Source: RYN-133 sp963754285 (lineage in GTDB: Bacteria; Actinomycetota; Actinomycetes; Mycobacteriales; Jatrophihabitantaceae). Taken from it: 64,000 nt of DNA. The translations under genes were made by a program, and so were the position numbers. Positions 19,039 to 27,821 of the stretch are shown in pieces. A model generated the notes under the pieces. The model had not been told where the DNA came from and did not search any database. It was given only the letters and a program-made list of their open reading frames with translations. The number at the start of each line of letters is the position of its first letter. The first letter of the stretch is position 1. The stretch spans positions 124,001 through 188,000 of the forward strand of contig CAVWFN010000005.1 of NCBI GenBank assembly GCA_963754285.1. Reading direction: 5' to 3'.

Positions 19039-19782
19039 TCATCGACTCAGGAATCCCCGGAGCAACGCGGCGGTGCCGTCGACGTGCTCCTCCATCTCGA
19101 CGCGGGCGGACTCGGCCTGTCCCCCGAGAATGGCCTCGATGACTCGCACGTGTTGGCGGTCGGAGTGCACGATGTTCGCCGGCAGCACCGGTATCGCGCG
19201 CAGGAGCTCGTCCAGGCGTAGTTGCACGTCGGCGACGACGGCAGCGACAGATGCGCTGCCCGACAGCGCAGCGATGGCCATGTGCAACCGGGAGTCGGCT
19301 AGGCGCCGGGTGCCCGACCCGCAGTCGGTCGCCGCCTCGAGATAGCGCCGCAGGCTCGCCCGGTCGGCAGCGGTGAGGGTGCGTCCTGCTGCTAGCGCGG
19401 CAGCACCGGGCTCGACCACTCGACGTAGCGCCAGCGCATCCTCCATCCCCTGTGCGAGCGCGGCGCCCAGCTTCTCGCGCGAGCGCTCACGATGCCGAGG
19501 CGCCACCACGAACGTGCCGCCGCCGCGCCCGCGCCGCGACTCGACGAGCTTCGCCTCACGCAGCGCCTTGATCGCCTCGCGTAGCGTCACCCGGCTCACA
19601 CCGAACGTCTCGGCGAGTTCGCGTTCAGGAGGCAGTCGCTCGCCGTCGCCGAGCACTCCGAGCCGGATGCCCTGAGCCAGCCGTTCGACGGTGACCTCGA
19701 ACGCGTTACGGATCGGGACGGGCGAGAACACCGTTCGCGCCCAGAGCGCTTCGACGTTGCTGGCCGTCCGACCGACTGACAT
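19039..19782 (-). CDS. GntR (FadR subfamily) transcriptional regulator
   Basis: A 247-residue regulator. The winged HTH occupies about residues 25-95: RLPPERELAETFGVSRVTLR, then SRRGRGGGTFV. An all-helical FCD domain follows, with ADSRLHMAIAALSGSAS and a late HVRVIEAI segment providing the usual Asp/His metal or ligand positions. The ATG at 19782 overlaps the amidotransferase stop by 1 nt (TGATG). Sitting inside the operon, it likely represses the locus until an amine or carboxylate ligand binds. Two candidate half-site palindromes are listed separately. Confidence 0.9.
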   Translation of the reverse strand: MSVGRTASNVEALWARTVFSPVPIRNAFEVTVERLAQGIRLGVLGDGERLPPERELAETFGVSRVTLREAIKALREAKLVESRRGRGGGTFVVAPRHRERSREKLGAALAQGMEDALALRRVVEPGAAALAAGRTLTAADRASLRRYLEAATDCGSGTRRLADSRLHMAIAALSGSASVAAVVADVQLRLDELLRAIPVLPANIVHSDRQHVRVIEAILGGQAESARVEMEEHVDGTAALLRGFLSR

Positions 19783-20552
19783 CACGCGACCGCCGCGGCA
19801 CGGTATTCGAGGCAGGCCGCGACGAATGCCGCGAAGATCGGCTCCCCCGCGAATGCCTCCGGGTGCCATTGCACCCCGACAACCCAGCGCCGCTGCGCGA
19901 GTTCGACGCCCTCGACCACTCCGTCGTCGGCCCAGCCGGTTGCCGTGAGTCCATCGCCGAGGCGGCCGACGCCCTGGTGGTGGTAGGTCGCGACCTCGGT
20001 GTCGTCGCCGAGCACGGCGTGCAGCGTCGAGCCGGTGGCCAGCGCGACGCGATGCCGGCCGTGCACGCCGACGGTCGGGCAGTGCAGGTCGGAGCCGACC
20101 TCGTCGGGCAGATGCTGGCGAAGCTCACCGCCGAGCGCGACGTTGAGCACCTGCATGCCGCGGCACACGGCGAGCACCGGAAGGTCGCGTGCGATCGCCG
20201 CGCGCGCAAGCGCGAGCTCCCAGTCATCACGGCCAGGACGCGGCTCACCGGTCGCGGCGTTCCGCTCGGCGCCGTACCGCATGGGGTCGACGTCGGGGCC
20301 ACCCGCGATCAGCAGTCCGTGCACGGCGTCGAGCGCGTACTCGGCAGTGTCCGGCGCTCCGGACGGCAACAGGATCGCGATGCCACCCGCAGCTCGTACC
20401 CCGGCCGCGTACGTGGCCGGAAGCAGGTCGGCGGGCTCGGACCACACTCCCCACGACGCGTGCTCGCGGTAGGTCGTCAGGCCTACGAGCGGCGGATGGG
20501 TCGGCGTCGGCGACGCGGTCACGGGCGCAATGGTACGGCTGGCAGGCCTCAT
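19782..20552 (-). CDS. class I glutamine amidotransferase-like gamma-glutamyl hydrolase (PuuD-like)
   Basis: A 256-residue protein of the gamma-glutamyl-gamma-aminobutyrate hydrolase family. HGLLIAGGPDVDP forms the oxyanion strand, LAVCRGMQVLNVALGG carries the nucleophilic Cys, and VGVQWHPEAF carries the catalytic His and Glu. It would remove the gamma-glutamyl group from the oxidised product made by the ligase and dehydrogenase. The ATG at 20552 overlaps the upstream flavoprotein stop by 4 nt. The first 20 residues are Pro/Thr rich and the core starts at LVGLTTYRE, so a slightly later start cannot be excluded. The counterpart in M. tuberculosis is Rv2859c. Confidence 0.9.
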   Translation of the reverse strand: MRPASRTIAPVTASPTPTHPPLVGLTTYREHASWGVWSEPADLLPATYAAGVRAAGGIAILLPSGAPDTAEYALDAVHGLLIAGGPDVDPMRYGAERNAATGEPRPGRDDWELALARAAIARDLPVLAVCRGMQVLNVALGGELRQHLPDEVGSDLHCPTVGVHGRHRVALATGSTLHAVLGDDTEVATYHHQGVGRLGDGLTATGWADDGVVEGVELAQRRWVVGVQWHPEAFAGEPIFAAFVAACLEYRAAAVA

Positions 20553-23002
20553 GCGTGCACTCGTTCTCCGCGAGGATCGAACAGTGGCTCGCGGTGTACC
20601 GTCCCCGTGACCCAGCTACCGAACAGATCGATCGACACTTCGCTGTCCGGACCGAGTTCGATCGGCAGGTAGGCGAGCGCGATCGATGCGCCGAGGGTGT
20701 AACCGAAACCGCCCGAGGTCACTCGTCCGACGACGTCGGTCCCCGAGCGCACCGGCTCGCTGCCGAGGACCGACTGCGTCGCGTCGTCGAGCACGATCGC
20801 CCGCAGCCGTCGCGTCGGTCCGTCGGCCTTGACTGCGGCGAGCGCATCGCGTCCGACGAATCCGCCGGGCTTGTCGAGCTTCACGCAGAAGCCGAGACCC
20901 GCCTCGTACGGATTGGTCTCGCCGGTCAGATCGGTTCCCCAGACCCGATAGCCCTTCTCGAGCCGCATGCTGTCGATCGCTCGGTAGCCGGCGACGGTCA
21001 GCCCGTCCGGTTCGCCCGCATCGACGAGCGAGTTCCACAAGGCTGCGCCGTACTCGCTGGACGCGTAGAGCTCCCAGCCCAGTTCGCCGACGAAGGTCAC
21101 GCGCAGCGCGCGGACGGGGACGTTGCCGACGGTGATCTCCTGCGCGGTCATGAAGGCGAACGCATCGTTGCTGAGGTCGCACGGGGTGAGCCGCGCCAGG
21201 ATGTCGCGTGCTCGTGGGCCCCACAACGCGAAACAGCACGTCGCGCCGGTGACGTCGGCGGTGCGCACCGACGCGTCGAGGCTGCGGGCCTGGCGACGCA
21301 GCCACGATTGGTCGTGCGAGCCGAACGCTGTGCCGGTGACGATCGAGAACACGTCGTCGGCGATCCGCGTGACTGTGAAGTCGCACTCGATGCCACCACG
21401 ACTGTTCAACGCCTGCGTGTAGGTGACGTCGCCGACGCCTCGAGCGACGCGGTTGTCGCAGACCTGGTCGAGGAACTGAGCAGCGTCCACGCCGCTGACT
21501 TCGAGCTTCGCGAACGAGGTCTCGTCGAACAGGCCGGCGCGCTCTCGCGTAGCTGCGTGTTCGGCTGCGATCGCCGCCGACCAACCCCGTGCGGCCCACC
21601 CCGTGGGCCGCGGCACGTCGGTGGCGCGCGTGGAGTTCGGCTCGTAGTAGTCGACCCGTTCCCAGCCGGCCTTCTCACCGAACACCGCGCCGTGCTCGCG
21701 ATGCCACTCGTAAGCGGGCGAGCGCCGCAGCCTTCGCGCAGATTCGCGCTGACGTCCGGGGAACGGGATGTCGTAGTACGTGCGGTAGTTCTCCAGCGTC
21801 CGCGCCAGCGTGAAACTCGGTGACCGGTACTGGCGACCGAAGCGGTTGATGTCCATGTGCGACACGTCCAGCGAGGGCTCGCCGCCGAGGATCCACTCGG
21901 CCATCACCTTGCCGATGCCGCCTGCGCCGGCGATGCCGTGCGCGCAGAACCCCGCAGCCACGAAGAACCCCGCGACCTCCGTCTCGCCCAGACAGAACTC
22001 GTTGTCGGGCGTGAACGCCTCAGGCCCGTTGATGATGCGGCGGATGCCGGTGTCGGCGAGCACCGGCACTCGACGCTGGGCGTTCGTCGCGATCTGCTCG
22101 AAGCGCGGCCAGTCCTCGGTGAGCAGCTTCGCGTTGAAGTCCGGGGGGATCGCGTCGAAGGCGTTCGGGCCGGCCGTCCACGGGGCGGGATCGCGTTCGT
22201 AGCCGCCCATGACGAGGCCGTCGACCTCTTGGCGGAAGTAGACGAGCAGGTCAGGGTCGCGCAGCGTCGGGAGGGAGCCGGCAGTTCGCGCTCCGACCGG
22301 CTCGGTCACTACGTACTGGTGCGACAGCGGGACGAGCGGAACGCGCACATCGGCGAGGCGCGCGATCTCTGCGGCGAACATGCCACCACAGTCGACAACG
22401 ATCTCGCATTCGATCGCACCCTGATCTGTCCGCACCGAGCGTGCACGCCCGTCGACGACATCGATCCCGACGACGCGCGTGTGCTGGCGCACGACGACGC
22501 CCTTGGACCGCGCGTGATTTGCGAGCGAGTAACACAGTTGGGACGGGTCGAGATACCCGTCCGAATCGAGGAAGCACGCGCCGACGACACCGTCGAGGTC
22601 GACGAGTGGGAATCGTTCGGCGACCTCAGCCGGCGTGATCTCGTGCAACGGCAGGCCGTAGGTGCGTGCCCAGCTGATCTGCCGACGAATCTCTTCGAGC
22701 CGCTCGGGCGATGAGGCGAGTTTGATGCCACCGCTCTCCGTCCAGCCGACGGGGAACTCGCTCGTCTGCAGACGCCGGTACAACTCGACGGAGTACATGT
22801 TCATGCGGGTGAGCGTCGGATCGGCGCGCAGCTGGCCGACGAGACCGGCGGAGTGGAACGTCGACCCGCTCGTGAGCTCGTCCCGCTCGAGGACGAGCAC
22901 GTCCGATTCGCCCAATTCAGCCAGGTGGAACGCGACGCTGGCCCCACCGACACCGCCGCCGATCACGACCACGCGCGCAGCTGACGGGAGCGAAGAACTC
23001 AC
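20549..23002 (-). CDS. FAD-dependent dimethylglycine oxidase-like protein with C-terminal GcvT domain
   Basis: About 817 residues. VVVIGGGVGGASVAF binds FAD at residues 11-25. SGSTFHSAGLVGQL contains the His (about residue 50) expected to carry histidyl-FAD in dimethylglycine and sarcosine dehydrogenases. A DAO domain runs to about residue 380, then FAO_M and GcvT-like folate domains (FLDQVCDNRVARGVG, YRAIDSMRLEKGYRVW). Such enzymes demethylate N-methylglycines and pass the one-carbon unit to tetrahydrofolate. I chose the GTG at 23002 just before the Rossmann fold; an ATG at 23050 gives 16 more residues, and neither has a clear ribosome site. It is first in the operon. Confidence 0.88.
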   Translation of the reverse strand: MSSSLPSAARVVVIGGGVGGASVAFHLAELGESDVLVLERDELTSGSTFHSAGLVGQLRADPTLTRMNMYSVELYRRLQTSEFPVGWTESGGIKLASSPERLEEIRRQISWARTYGLPLHEITPAEVAERFPLVDLDGVVGACFLDSDGYLDPSQLCYSLANHARSKGVVVRQHTRVVGIDVVDGRARSVRTDQGAIECEIVVDCGGMFAAEIARLADVRVPLVPLSHQYVVTEPVGARTAGSLPTLRDPDLLVYFRQEVDGLVMGGYERDPAPWTAGPNAFDAIPPDFNAKLLTEDWPRFEQIATNAQRRVPVLADTGIRRIINGPEAFTPDNEFCLGETEVAGFFVAAGFCAHGIAGAGGIGKVMAEWILGGEPSLDVSHMDINRFGRQYRSPSFTLARTLENYRTYYDIPFPGRQRESARRLRRSPAYEWHREHGAVFGEKAGWERVDYYEPNSTRATDVPRPTGWAARGWSAAIAAEHAATRERAGLFDETSFAKLEVSGVDAAQFLDQVCDNRVARGVGDVTYTQALNSRGGIECDFTVTRIADDVFSIVTGTAFGSHDQSWLRRQARSLDASVRTADVTGATCCFALWGPRARDILARLTPCDLSNDAFAFMTAQEITVGNVPVRALRVTFVGELGWELYASSEYGAALWNSLVDAGEPDGLTVAGYRAIDSMRLEKGYRVWGTDLTGETNPYEAGLGFCVKLDKPGGFVGRDALAAVKADGPTRRLRAIVLDDATQSVLGSEPVRSGTDVVGRVTSGGFGYTLGASIALAYLPIELGPDSEVSIDLFGSWVTGTVHREPLFDPRGERVHA

Positions 23003-23056
23003 GCACCGATGATGCTGACGTAATCCGTCGTTCACAAGACGCCGGACCATGGAAAA

Positions 23057-23073
23057 GGTCTGAACACTAGACC
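23057..23073. promoter_or_regulatory. candidate GntR operator in the divergent promoter
   Basis: GGTCTGAACACTAGACC has perfect 5-nt arms (GGTCT/AGACC) around a 7-nt spacer. It sits in the 129-bp space between the divergent flavoprotein and kinase genes. It shares AAGGTCTG with the candidate site before the synthetase gene. Binding by the operon's GntR protein is inferred. Confidence 0.45.
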
Positions 23074-23131
23074 GTTGGCTTCGAATCGCCCTACGATCCC
23101 GAACACCCGCAACGAGTGGGAGGTGTTGCGC

Positions 23132-24094
23132 ATGTCGGCGTCCGGTGTGGATGCTGCACGCCCCACCGCTGTGCTCGAGGGGCTGTCATTTCTCGGCGGC
23201 GAGACGTACTCGATGGAGCCGCTCGAGGGCGGGCTGACCAATCGCAACTATCACGTGCGCACGCGCTCCGGCCGCGAGTACGTCGCACGATTCGCCGGGG
23301 CGAAGAGCGAACTGTTGTCGATCGACCGCGACGCGGAGGCCTACAACAGTGCAATCGCGGCGACGCTCGGGATCGGCCCGCGCGTCGTCGAGTACTCCGC
23401 AGCCGAGCACGTCCTCGTCGTCGACTGGATCGATGCGCGGACATGTACCGACGATGAACTCGACGACCCCGACGTGCTGACCCGGGTCGCCGCCACATGC
23501 CGCACCTTGCACTCAGGCCCACGATTCCTCAGTGACTTCGACATGTTCCACGTGCAGGCCAAGTACCTGCAGATCGTGCGCGAGCACGGCTTCCGCCTGC
23601 CCTCGGACTATCTCGACTTCGCCGAGGTCGTCGCCACTTTGGACGACCTGCTGCACGCGACGAGTTCGGGCACCGTCGCGTGCCACAACGACCTGCTGGC
23701 GGCCAACATCATGCTGGGCGGCCGCGAGGTCTGGTTGATCGACTACGAGTACTCGGGCAACAACGACGCGTGCTTCGAACTCGGCAACATCTGGAGCGAG
23801 GCCGATCTGCCGCTCGACCGGCTCGAGCATCTCGTGGCGAGCTACTACGGGCGCCCGGCCCCGGTCGAGGTCGCCCGGGCTCGTCTGTTCGCGACCATGG
23901 CGAAATACGGCTGGACGCTGTGGGCCGCGATCCAGGACGGCGTCAGCGAAGTCGACTTCGACTTCTGGACGTGGGGCATGGCGAAGTACGACCGGGCCGT
24001 CGCGGAATTCCGCAGCCCGGAGCTGCAACGACTCATCGACACAATCACCGAATCCGCGGGAAAGGGAGGCCCATCGTGGCCACAGTCGAGCTGA
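23132..24094 (+). CDS. choline/ethanolamine kinase-family phosphotransferase
   Basis: A 320-residue small-molecule kinase. GGLTNRNYHV is the nucleotide loop, VACHNDLLAANIML the catalytic Brenner-type motif (HND...N), and WLIDYEYSGNNDACFELGN the metal-binding Asp motif. The YEYSGNN...LGN form is typical of choline and ethanolamine kinases rather than antibiotic kinases. GGAGGTG at 23119-23125, 6 nt before the ATG at 23132, fixes the start. It diverges from the flavoprotein operon and overlaps the following permease gene by 19 nt, suggesting uptake and phosphorylation of an amino-alcohol. Whether choline, ethanolamine or another amine is the substrate is open. Confidence 0.85.
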   Translation: MSASGVDAARPTAVLEGLSFLGGETYSMEPLEGGLTNRNYHVRTRSGREYVARFAGAKSELLSIDRDAEAYNSAIAATLGIGPRVVEYSAAEHVLVVDWIDARTCTDDELDDPDVLTRVAATCRTLHSGPRFLSDFDMFHVQAKYLQIVREHGFRLPSDYLDFAEVVATLDDLLHATSSGTVACHNDLLAANIMLGGREVWLIDYEYSGNNDACFELGNIWSEADLPLDRLEHLVASYYGRPAPVEVARARLFATMAKYGWTLWAAIQDGVSEVDFDFWTWGMAKYDRAVAEFRSPELQRLIDTITESAGKGGPSWPQSS

Positions 24095-25626
24095 ACGACG
24101 ACGAAAAGCGCCTTGCCGAACTCGGGTACAAACAGGAGCTCAACAGGTCGTGGTCGGGGTTCTCGAACTTCGCGATCTCGTTCTCGATCATCTCGATCCT
24201 GGCCGGATGCTTCACCAGCTTCGGACTCGGCTGGAACAACGGCGGATCAGCAGCCATCGCATGGGGCTGGCCGATCGTGTCGATCTTCATTCTGGTGATC
24301 GGGTTGTGCATGTCCGAGTTGGTCTCGGCGTTCCCGACGTCCGGCGGCATCTACTGGTGGGCCAGCAAGCTCGGCGGCGCCAAGGCGGGCTACTACACCG
24401 GTTGGCTCAACCTGATCGGCCTGCTGGCCATCGACGCCTCGGTCGCCTACGGCTGCGCGACCTTCTTCGACGGAATGCTCGGCTTCTTCGACAGCAGCTA
24501 CACCGCGGGCAATCTGAACCGGGTCTTCATCTACTTCATGGTCGTGTTGCTGCTCGCCGCTCTGATCAACATCTTCTCGAGCCACCTGCTCGCGATCCTG
24601 AACAACGTGTCGGTGTGGTGGCACGTCTTCGGTGCCGCCGTTGTCGTGCTGATCCTGGTGTTCTGGCTCAAGGCAGGCGCTCACCATGCGTCGGTCAAGA
24701 ACGTCTTCACCAGTACGCTCAACAACACCGGCTTCTTCGGCGGGCACACCAGCGGGATCGGCTTCATCCTCTACGTGCTGCCGCTCTCGGCGATCCTGAC
24801 GCAGTACACGATCACGGGCTACGACGCATCGGCTCATCTGTCCGAAGAGACGAAGAGCGCGGCGAACTCCGCAGCCAAGGGCATCTGGCGCTCGATCTTC
24901 TACTCCGGCATCGGCGGCTGGATCCTGCTGCTGTCGTTCTTGTTCGCGGTCCAGGACTCCACCACGGTCGGCGGGTCCGTGCAGAACATCTTCCACCAAG
25001 CACTCACGCCTCACGTCGGCGCGATCGTCATGGTCATCTCGACCGGCGGTCAGTTCTTCTGCACCGTCGCCTGCATGACGAGCACGACGCGCATGCTCTT
25101 CGCGTTCAGCCGTGACGGCGCAGTACCAGGTGGCAAGTACTGGTCGAAGCTGAACGACAAGCGCGTGCCCGTCTACGGCGTGATCATCTCAGCCATCATC
25201 GCGATCATCCTCACACTGCCTGCATTGGTGAAGGTCGACATCGGCGGCGCGCCGACTCCGGTCGCGTTCTTCGCTGTCGTGTCGATCGGCGTCATCGGGC
25301 TTTACGTCGCATTCGCCATCCCGATCTGGCTGCGGTGGAAGGCCGGCGACTCGTTCCAGCCGGGCGGATGGACGCTCGGCGGTAGGTACAAGTGGATGTC
25401 GATCGTGGCGGTGGTCGAGATCGTCCTGACCTCGATCGTCGCGCTGCTGCCGACGTCGAACCTGGGTGCACCGTGGTACGACGGCTTCGCCTGGAAGTAC
25501 GTGAACTACACGGTGATCGTCGTCCCGGTCGCGCTCATCCTGTTGTGGATCTGGTGGCACGTCTCGGTGAAGAACTGGTTCACCGGCCCGAAGAACACCG
25601 TCGATGAGGTGATCCCTACGTCCTAG
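24076..25626 (+). CDS. APC superfamily amino acid/amine permease
   Basis: A 516-residue integral membrane protein with about 12 hydrophobic helices. TM1 carries FSNFAISFSIISILAG, with the APC substrate-binding break, followed by GWPIVSIFILVIGLCMSELV. The consensus region FPTSGGIYWWASKLGG is characteristic of GABA/ethanolamine/choline-type APC permeases. The GTG at 24076 has GGGAGG 5 nt upstream, inside the end of the kinase gene, so the two are translated together. It probably imports the amine consumed by the divergent operon; the exact ligand is not predictable. The C-terminus is a short charged tail. Confidence 0.9.
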   Translation: MATVELNDDEKRLAELGYKQELNRSWSGFSNFAISFSIISILAGCFTSFGLGWNNGGSAAIAWGWPIVSIFILVIGLCMSELVSAFPTSGGIYWWASKLGGAKAGYYTGWLNLIGLLAIDASVAYGCATFFDGMLGFFDSSYTAGNLNRVFIYFMVVLLLAALINIFSSHLLAILNNVSVWWHVFGAAVVVLILVFWLKAGAHHASVKNVFTSTLNNTGFFGGHTSGIGFILYVLPLSAILTQYTITGYDASAHLSEETKSAANSAAKGIWRSIFYSGIGGWILLLSFLFAVQDSTTVGGSVQNIFHQALTPHVGAIVMVISTGGQFFCTVACMTSTTRMLFAFSRDGAVPGGKYWSKLNDKRVPVYGVIISAIIAIILTLPALVKVDIGGAPTPVAFFAVVSIGVIGLYVAFAIPIWLRWKAGDSFQPGGWTLGGRYKWMSIVAVVEIVLTSIVALLPTSNLGAPWYDGFAWKYVNYTVIVVPVALILLWIWWHVSVKNWFTGPKNTVDEVIPTS

Positions 25627-25665
25627 CGCCTTGCGGCGACGTTAGGTCCACGTAAACTTGCGGGT

Positions 25666-26262
25666 ATGACGCAGCCCGCTCCCCCGGTGTGGCTGCTCGA
25701 CATCGACGGCGTCGTGAACGCACTCGCGCGCGGGCCGGTGGCCGGCTCGTGGCCGCCGGAGCGGTGGGTGCAGCAGGTGATTTCGGCCGACATCCCGGGC
25801 TCAGGACGGATGGTGCTGCCGATCTTCGCTGCGCGGCCCGTTCTCGACTTCGTCACGCGCGCGGTCCGAACGGGCGCCGCCGAGGTGATCTGGCACTCGA
25901 CGTGGCGCGAGGCGGCGGTCTCCGATCTCGCCCCGGTGCTCGGCCTGCCGCCGATACCGGTCTCGTACGCCCCGGAATGGACGCACCGACCCGAACGTCT
26001 GTGGTGGAAATTGCCGGCAGCGCAGCGCGTCGTCGAATCCGGCCGGCGGTTGGTGTGGACCGACGACGACATCGCGGTCGTGCCCGATCAGGTCGCCGCG
26101 CTCACCGCGCATCCTGACACGCTGTTGATCAGCCCGGACCCGCAGTCAGGCCTGACTGCAGACAACCTGCAATCGATCGCCGACTTCATCGGTATGGACA
26201 TCGCCCACGAGTTCGAGCCGGCTCCGCGCCGCTCGCTGCTCGGACGGTTGTTGCGCAGCTGA
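25666..26262 (+). CDS. HAD-like protein related to the Swiss-Army-Knife RNA-repair HAD domain
   Basis: A 198-residue stand-alone HAD-fold protein. WLLDIDGVVNAL provides the nucleophile Asp and general-acid Asp. EVIWHSTWREAAV fits motif II (Ser/Thr), a Lys lies in the LWWKLPAAQ segment, and LVWTDDDIAVV gives the acidic motif IV. Actinobacterial proteins of this form are annotated as the HAD domain of Swiss Army Knife RNA repair proteins; here it is not fused to a ligase. The last ~20 residues are Arg rich. Phosphatase activity is inferred from fold and motifs. The 39-bp upstream gap follows the permease. Confidence 0.75.
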   Translation: MTQPAPPVWLLDIDGVVNALARGPVAGSWPPERWVQQVISADIPGSGRMVLPIFAARPVLDFVTRAVRTGAAEVIWHSTWREAAVSDLAPVLGLPPIPVSYAPEWTHRPERLWWKLPAAQRVVESGRRLVWTDDDIAVVPDQVAALTAHPDTLLISPDPQSGLTADNLQSIADFIGMDIAHEFEPAPRRSLLGRLLRS

Positions 26263-26295
26263 TCTTGCCCAACTGATCTTGGGTAGAACGCGGCC

Positions 26296-27510
26296 ATGCC
26301 GCGTTTCGTTGCCCTTGCCGGCGCCGTGCTCGCGTTGAGCTGCGCGGCGTGCACGAGCAGCGGCTCGAACACCTCGAGCTCGCCGGTGCCACCGCCGCGA
26401 ACGTCATCGCAGTCGTCGTCCCATTCGTCATCGAGCTCTTCGTCGCCGGCCCCGCCGCCGACATCGAGCTCCCCGACCAGCGCAACGAAGTCACCTGCCG
26501 CGGCCGGTGGCCCGCCCGGTGGACCAGTCCCGGCGCATTTCGTGCCTGTCTCGGCGACGTTCGTCTCGGCCGATGACGGCTGGGCGCTGGGCACGGCACC
26601 ATGCAGCCACAAGCCGTGCACCTCGATCGTGCGCACGCGCGACGGTGGCCGCACCTGGCAGGGGATCCCGGCACCGCGCGCGAGCGAGAGCGACGAACAC
26701 ACCGGGCAGTCCGGCGAGGTGTCCACATTGCGGTTCGCCGACCAACGCGACGGATGGGCGGGCGGCGCCGGACTGTTCAGCACGCATGACGGCGGATCCA
26801 CCTGGCACAAGCAGGATGTGCGCGGACAGGTCAGCCACATCGAGACCGGCGGTGGGTACGTGTTCGTCGCAACCGACACCTGTGTGCGCCCGAACGAGAA
26901 CTGCCGATCGCAGGTGCTGGCCTCACCCGTCGGACACGACGCGTGGCGCGCGCTCACGCCTATGGTCGACACCGATGCCGGCGTCTCGACGCTTGCGGTG
27001 TCGGATACCGATTGGTTCGCCGCGTCGGCGCGCGGTGTTCTGCACGGCAAGGGCATGTCCTACGAAACTCGCCTCCCCAGCCCGTGCCCGGTCGCGGACG
27101 CCGACTACTCGAGCCCGAGGATTGCCGTCGCGGACGCCGAAGACCTCGACGCGGCGTGCGTGAGCGGCGGCGCCGGCGGCAGCGCCGACTACGTGCTGTT
27201 CGGGTCGACCGACGGCGGCCGTGTCTGGCGCAAATCACGAACGTTCCGCGCGCCCAGCTACTTGGCCGGCATCGCCGACAACACGCGAGGCGTGCTCGTC
27301 ATGGCTGCGTCGAGTGGTGGCAGCGGCATCCTGCGGACAACCGATGACGGAAGGACCATCCGCTACGACCACGTTCGCACGCCCACGGGCGGGATTCCGT
27401 GGACCGACCTCGGGTTCACCACCCCGAGCCAGGCGGTGGCAGTTCTCGCCGACTCGGGGCTGTACCTCAGCCGCGACGCCGGAAAGTCCTTCGCCCGCGT
27501 CAGGTTCTAG
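26296..27510 (+). CDS. secreted Asp-box (BNR-like) beta-propeller lipoprotein
   Basis: A 404-residue exported protein. The N-terminus is a short signal peptide ending near ALSCAAC; a Cys there could be lipidated, but the lipobox is imperfect. Residues about 20-70 are a Ser/Pro/Thr-rich linker. The rest carries repeated Asp-box motifs typical of sialidase/photosystem-assembly propellers: RTRDGGRTW, STHDGGSTW, STDGGRVW, RTTDDGRT and SRDAGKSF. Several Cys residues (for example TAPCSHKPC and TCVRPNENC) could form extracytoplasmic disulphides. Function unknown; such propellers usually bind ligands or proteins at the cell surface. It converges on, and overlaps by 11 nt, the ATL gene. Confidence 0.8.
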   Translation: MPRFVALAGAVLALSCAACTSSGSNTSSSPVPPPRTSSQSSSHSSSSSSSPAPPPTSSSPTSATKSPAAAGGPPGGPVPAHFVPVSATFVSADDGWALGTAPCSHKPCTSIVRTRDGGRTWQGIPAPRASESDEHTGQSGEVSTLRFADQRDGWAGGAGLFSTHDGGSTWHKQDVRGQVSHIETGGGYVFVATDTCVRPNENCRSQVLASPVGHDAWRALTPMVDTDAGVSTLAVSDTDWFAASARGVLHGKGMSYETRLPSPCPVADADYSSPRIAVADAEDLDAACVSGGAGGSADYVLFGSTDGGRVWRKSRTFRAPSYLAGIADNTRGVLVMAASSGGSGILRTTDDGRTIRYDHVRTPTGGIPWTDLGFTTPSQAVAVLADSGLYLSRDAGKSFARVRF

Positions 27511-27808
27511 CGTCCTTCCCGTCCCAGCGAAACGCAGCGAGTTCGACGCGGTCACCGCGGAAGCGCACGCCCTCGGACAGCAGGCGTTGCCGCTGCTCGG
27601 TGTAGAGGTGCTCAGCCAGCGACCCGTCGGCTCGCAGCACGCGGTGCCACGGCACGCTGCCGTCGTCCATCGCGAGCACGCGGCCCACGGTGCGAGCCGA
27701 GCGCAACCCGACGAACTCGGCGACATCGCCGTAGGTCATCACCCGGCCGGGCGGGATGGACTCGATGCACGCGAGCACGCGATGCGCGTACTCGGGCGCT
27801 TCTGCCAT
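27500..27808 (-). CDS. alkyltransferase-like (ATL) protein, MGMT fold without the acceptor Cys
   Basis: A 102-residue protein matching the C-terminal domain of O6-methylguanine-DNA methyltransferase. IPPGRVMTYGDVAEFVG is the DNA-binding helix, SARTVGRVL carries the Arg finger, and PWHRV replaces the active-site PCHRV. Trp in place of the methyl-accepting Cys defines ATL proteins, which bind alkylated guanine and hand it to nucleotide excision repair instead of demethylating it. The M. tuberculosis counterpart at the same relative place is Rv3204. The gene starts 14 bp downstream of the moeZ stop and is probably co-transcribed. Confidence 0.92.
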   Translation of the reverse strand: MAEAPEYAHRVLACIESIPPGRVMTYGDVAEFVGLRSARTVGRVLAMDDGSVPWHRVLRADGSLAEHLYTEQRQRLLSEGVRFRGDRVELAAFRWDGKDART

Positions 27809-27821
27809 TAATCTGAGGCCG

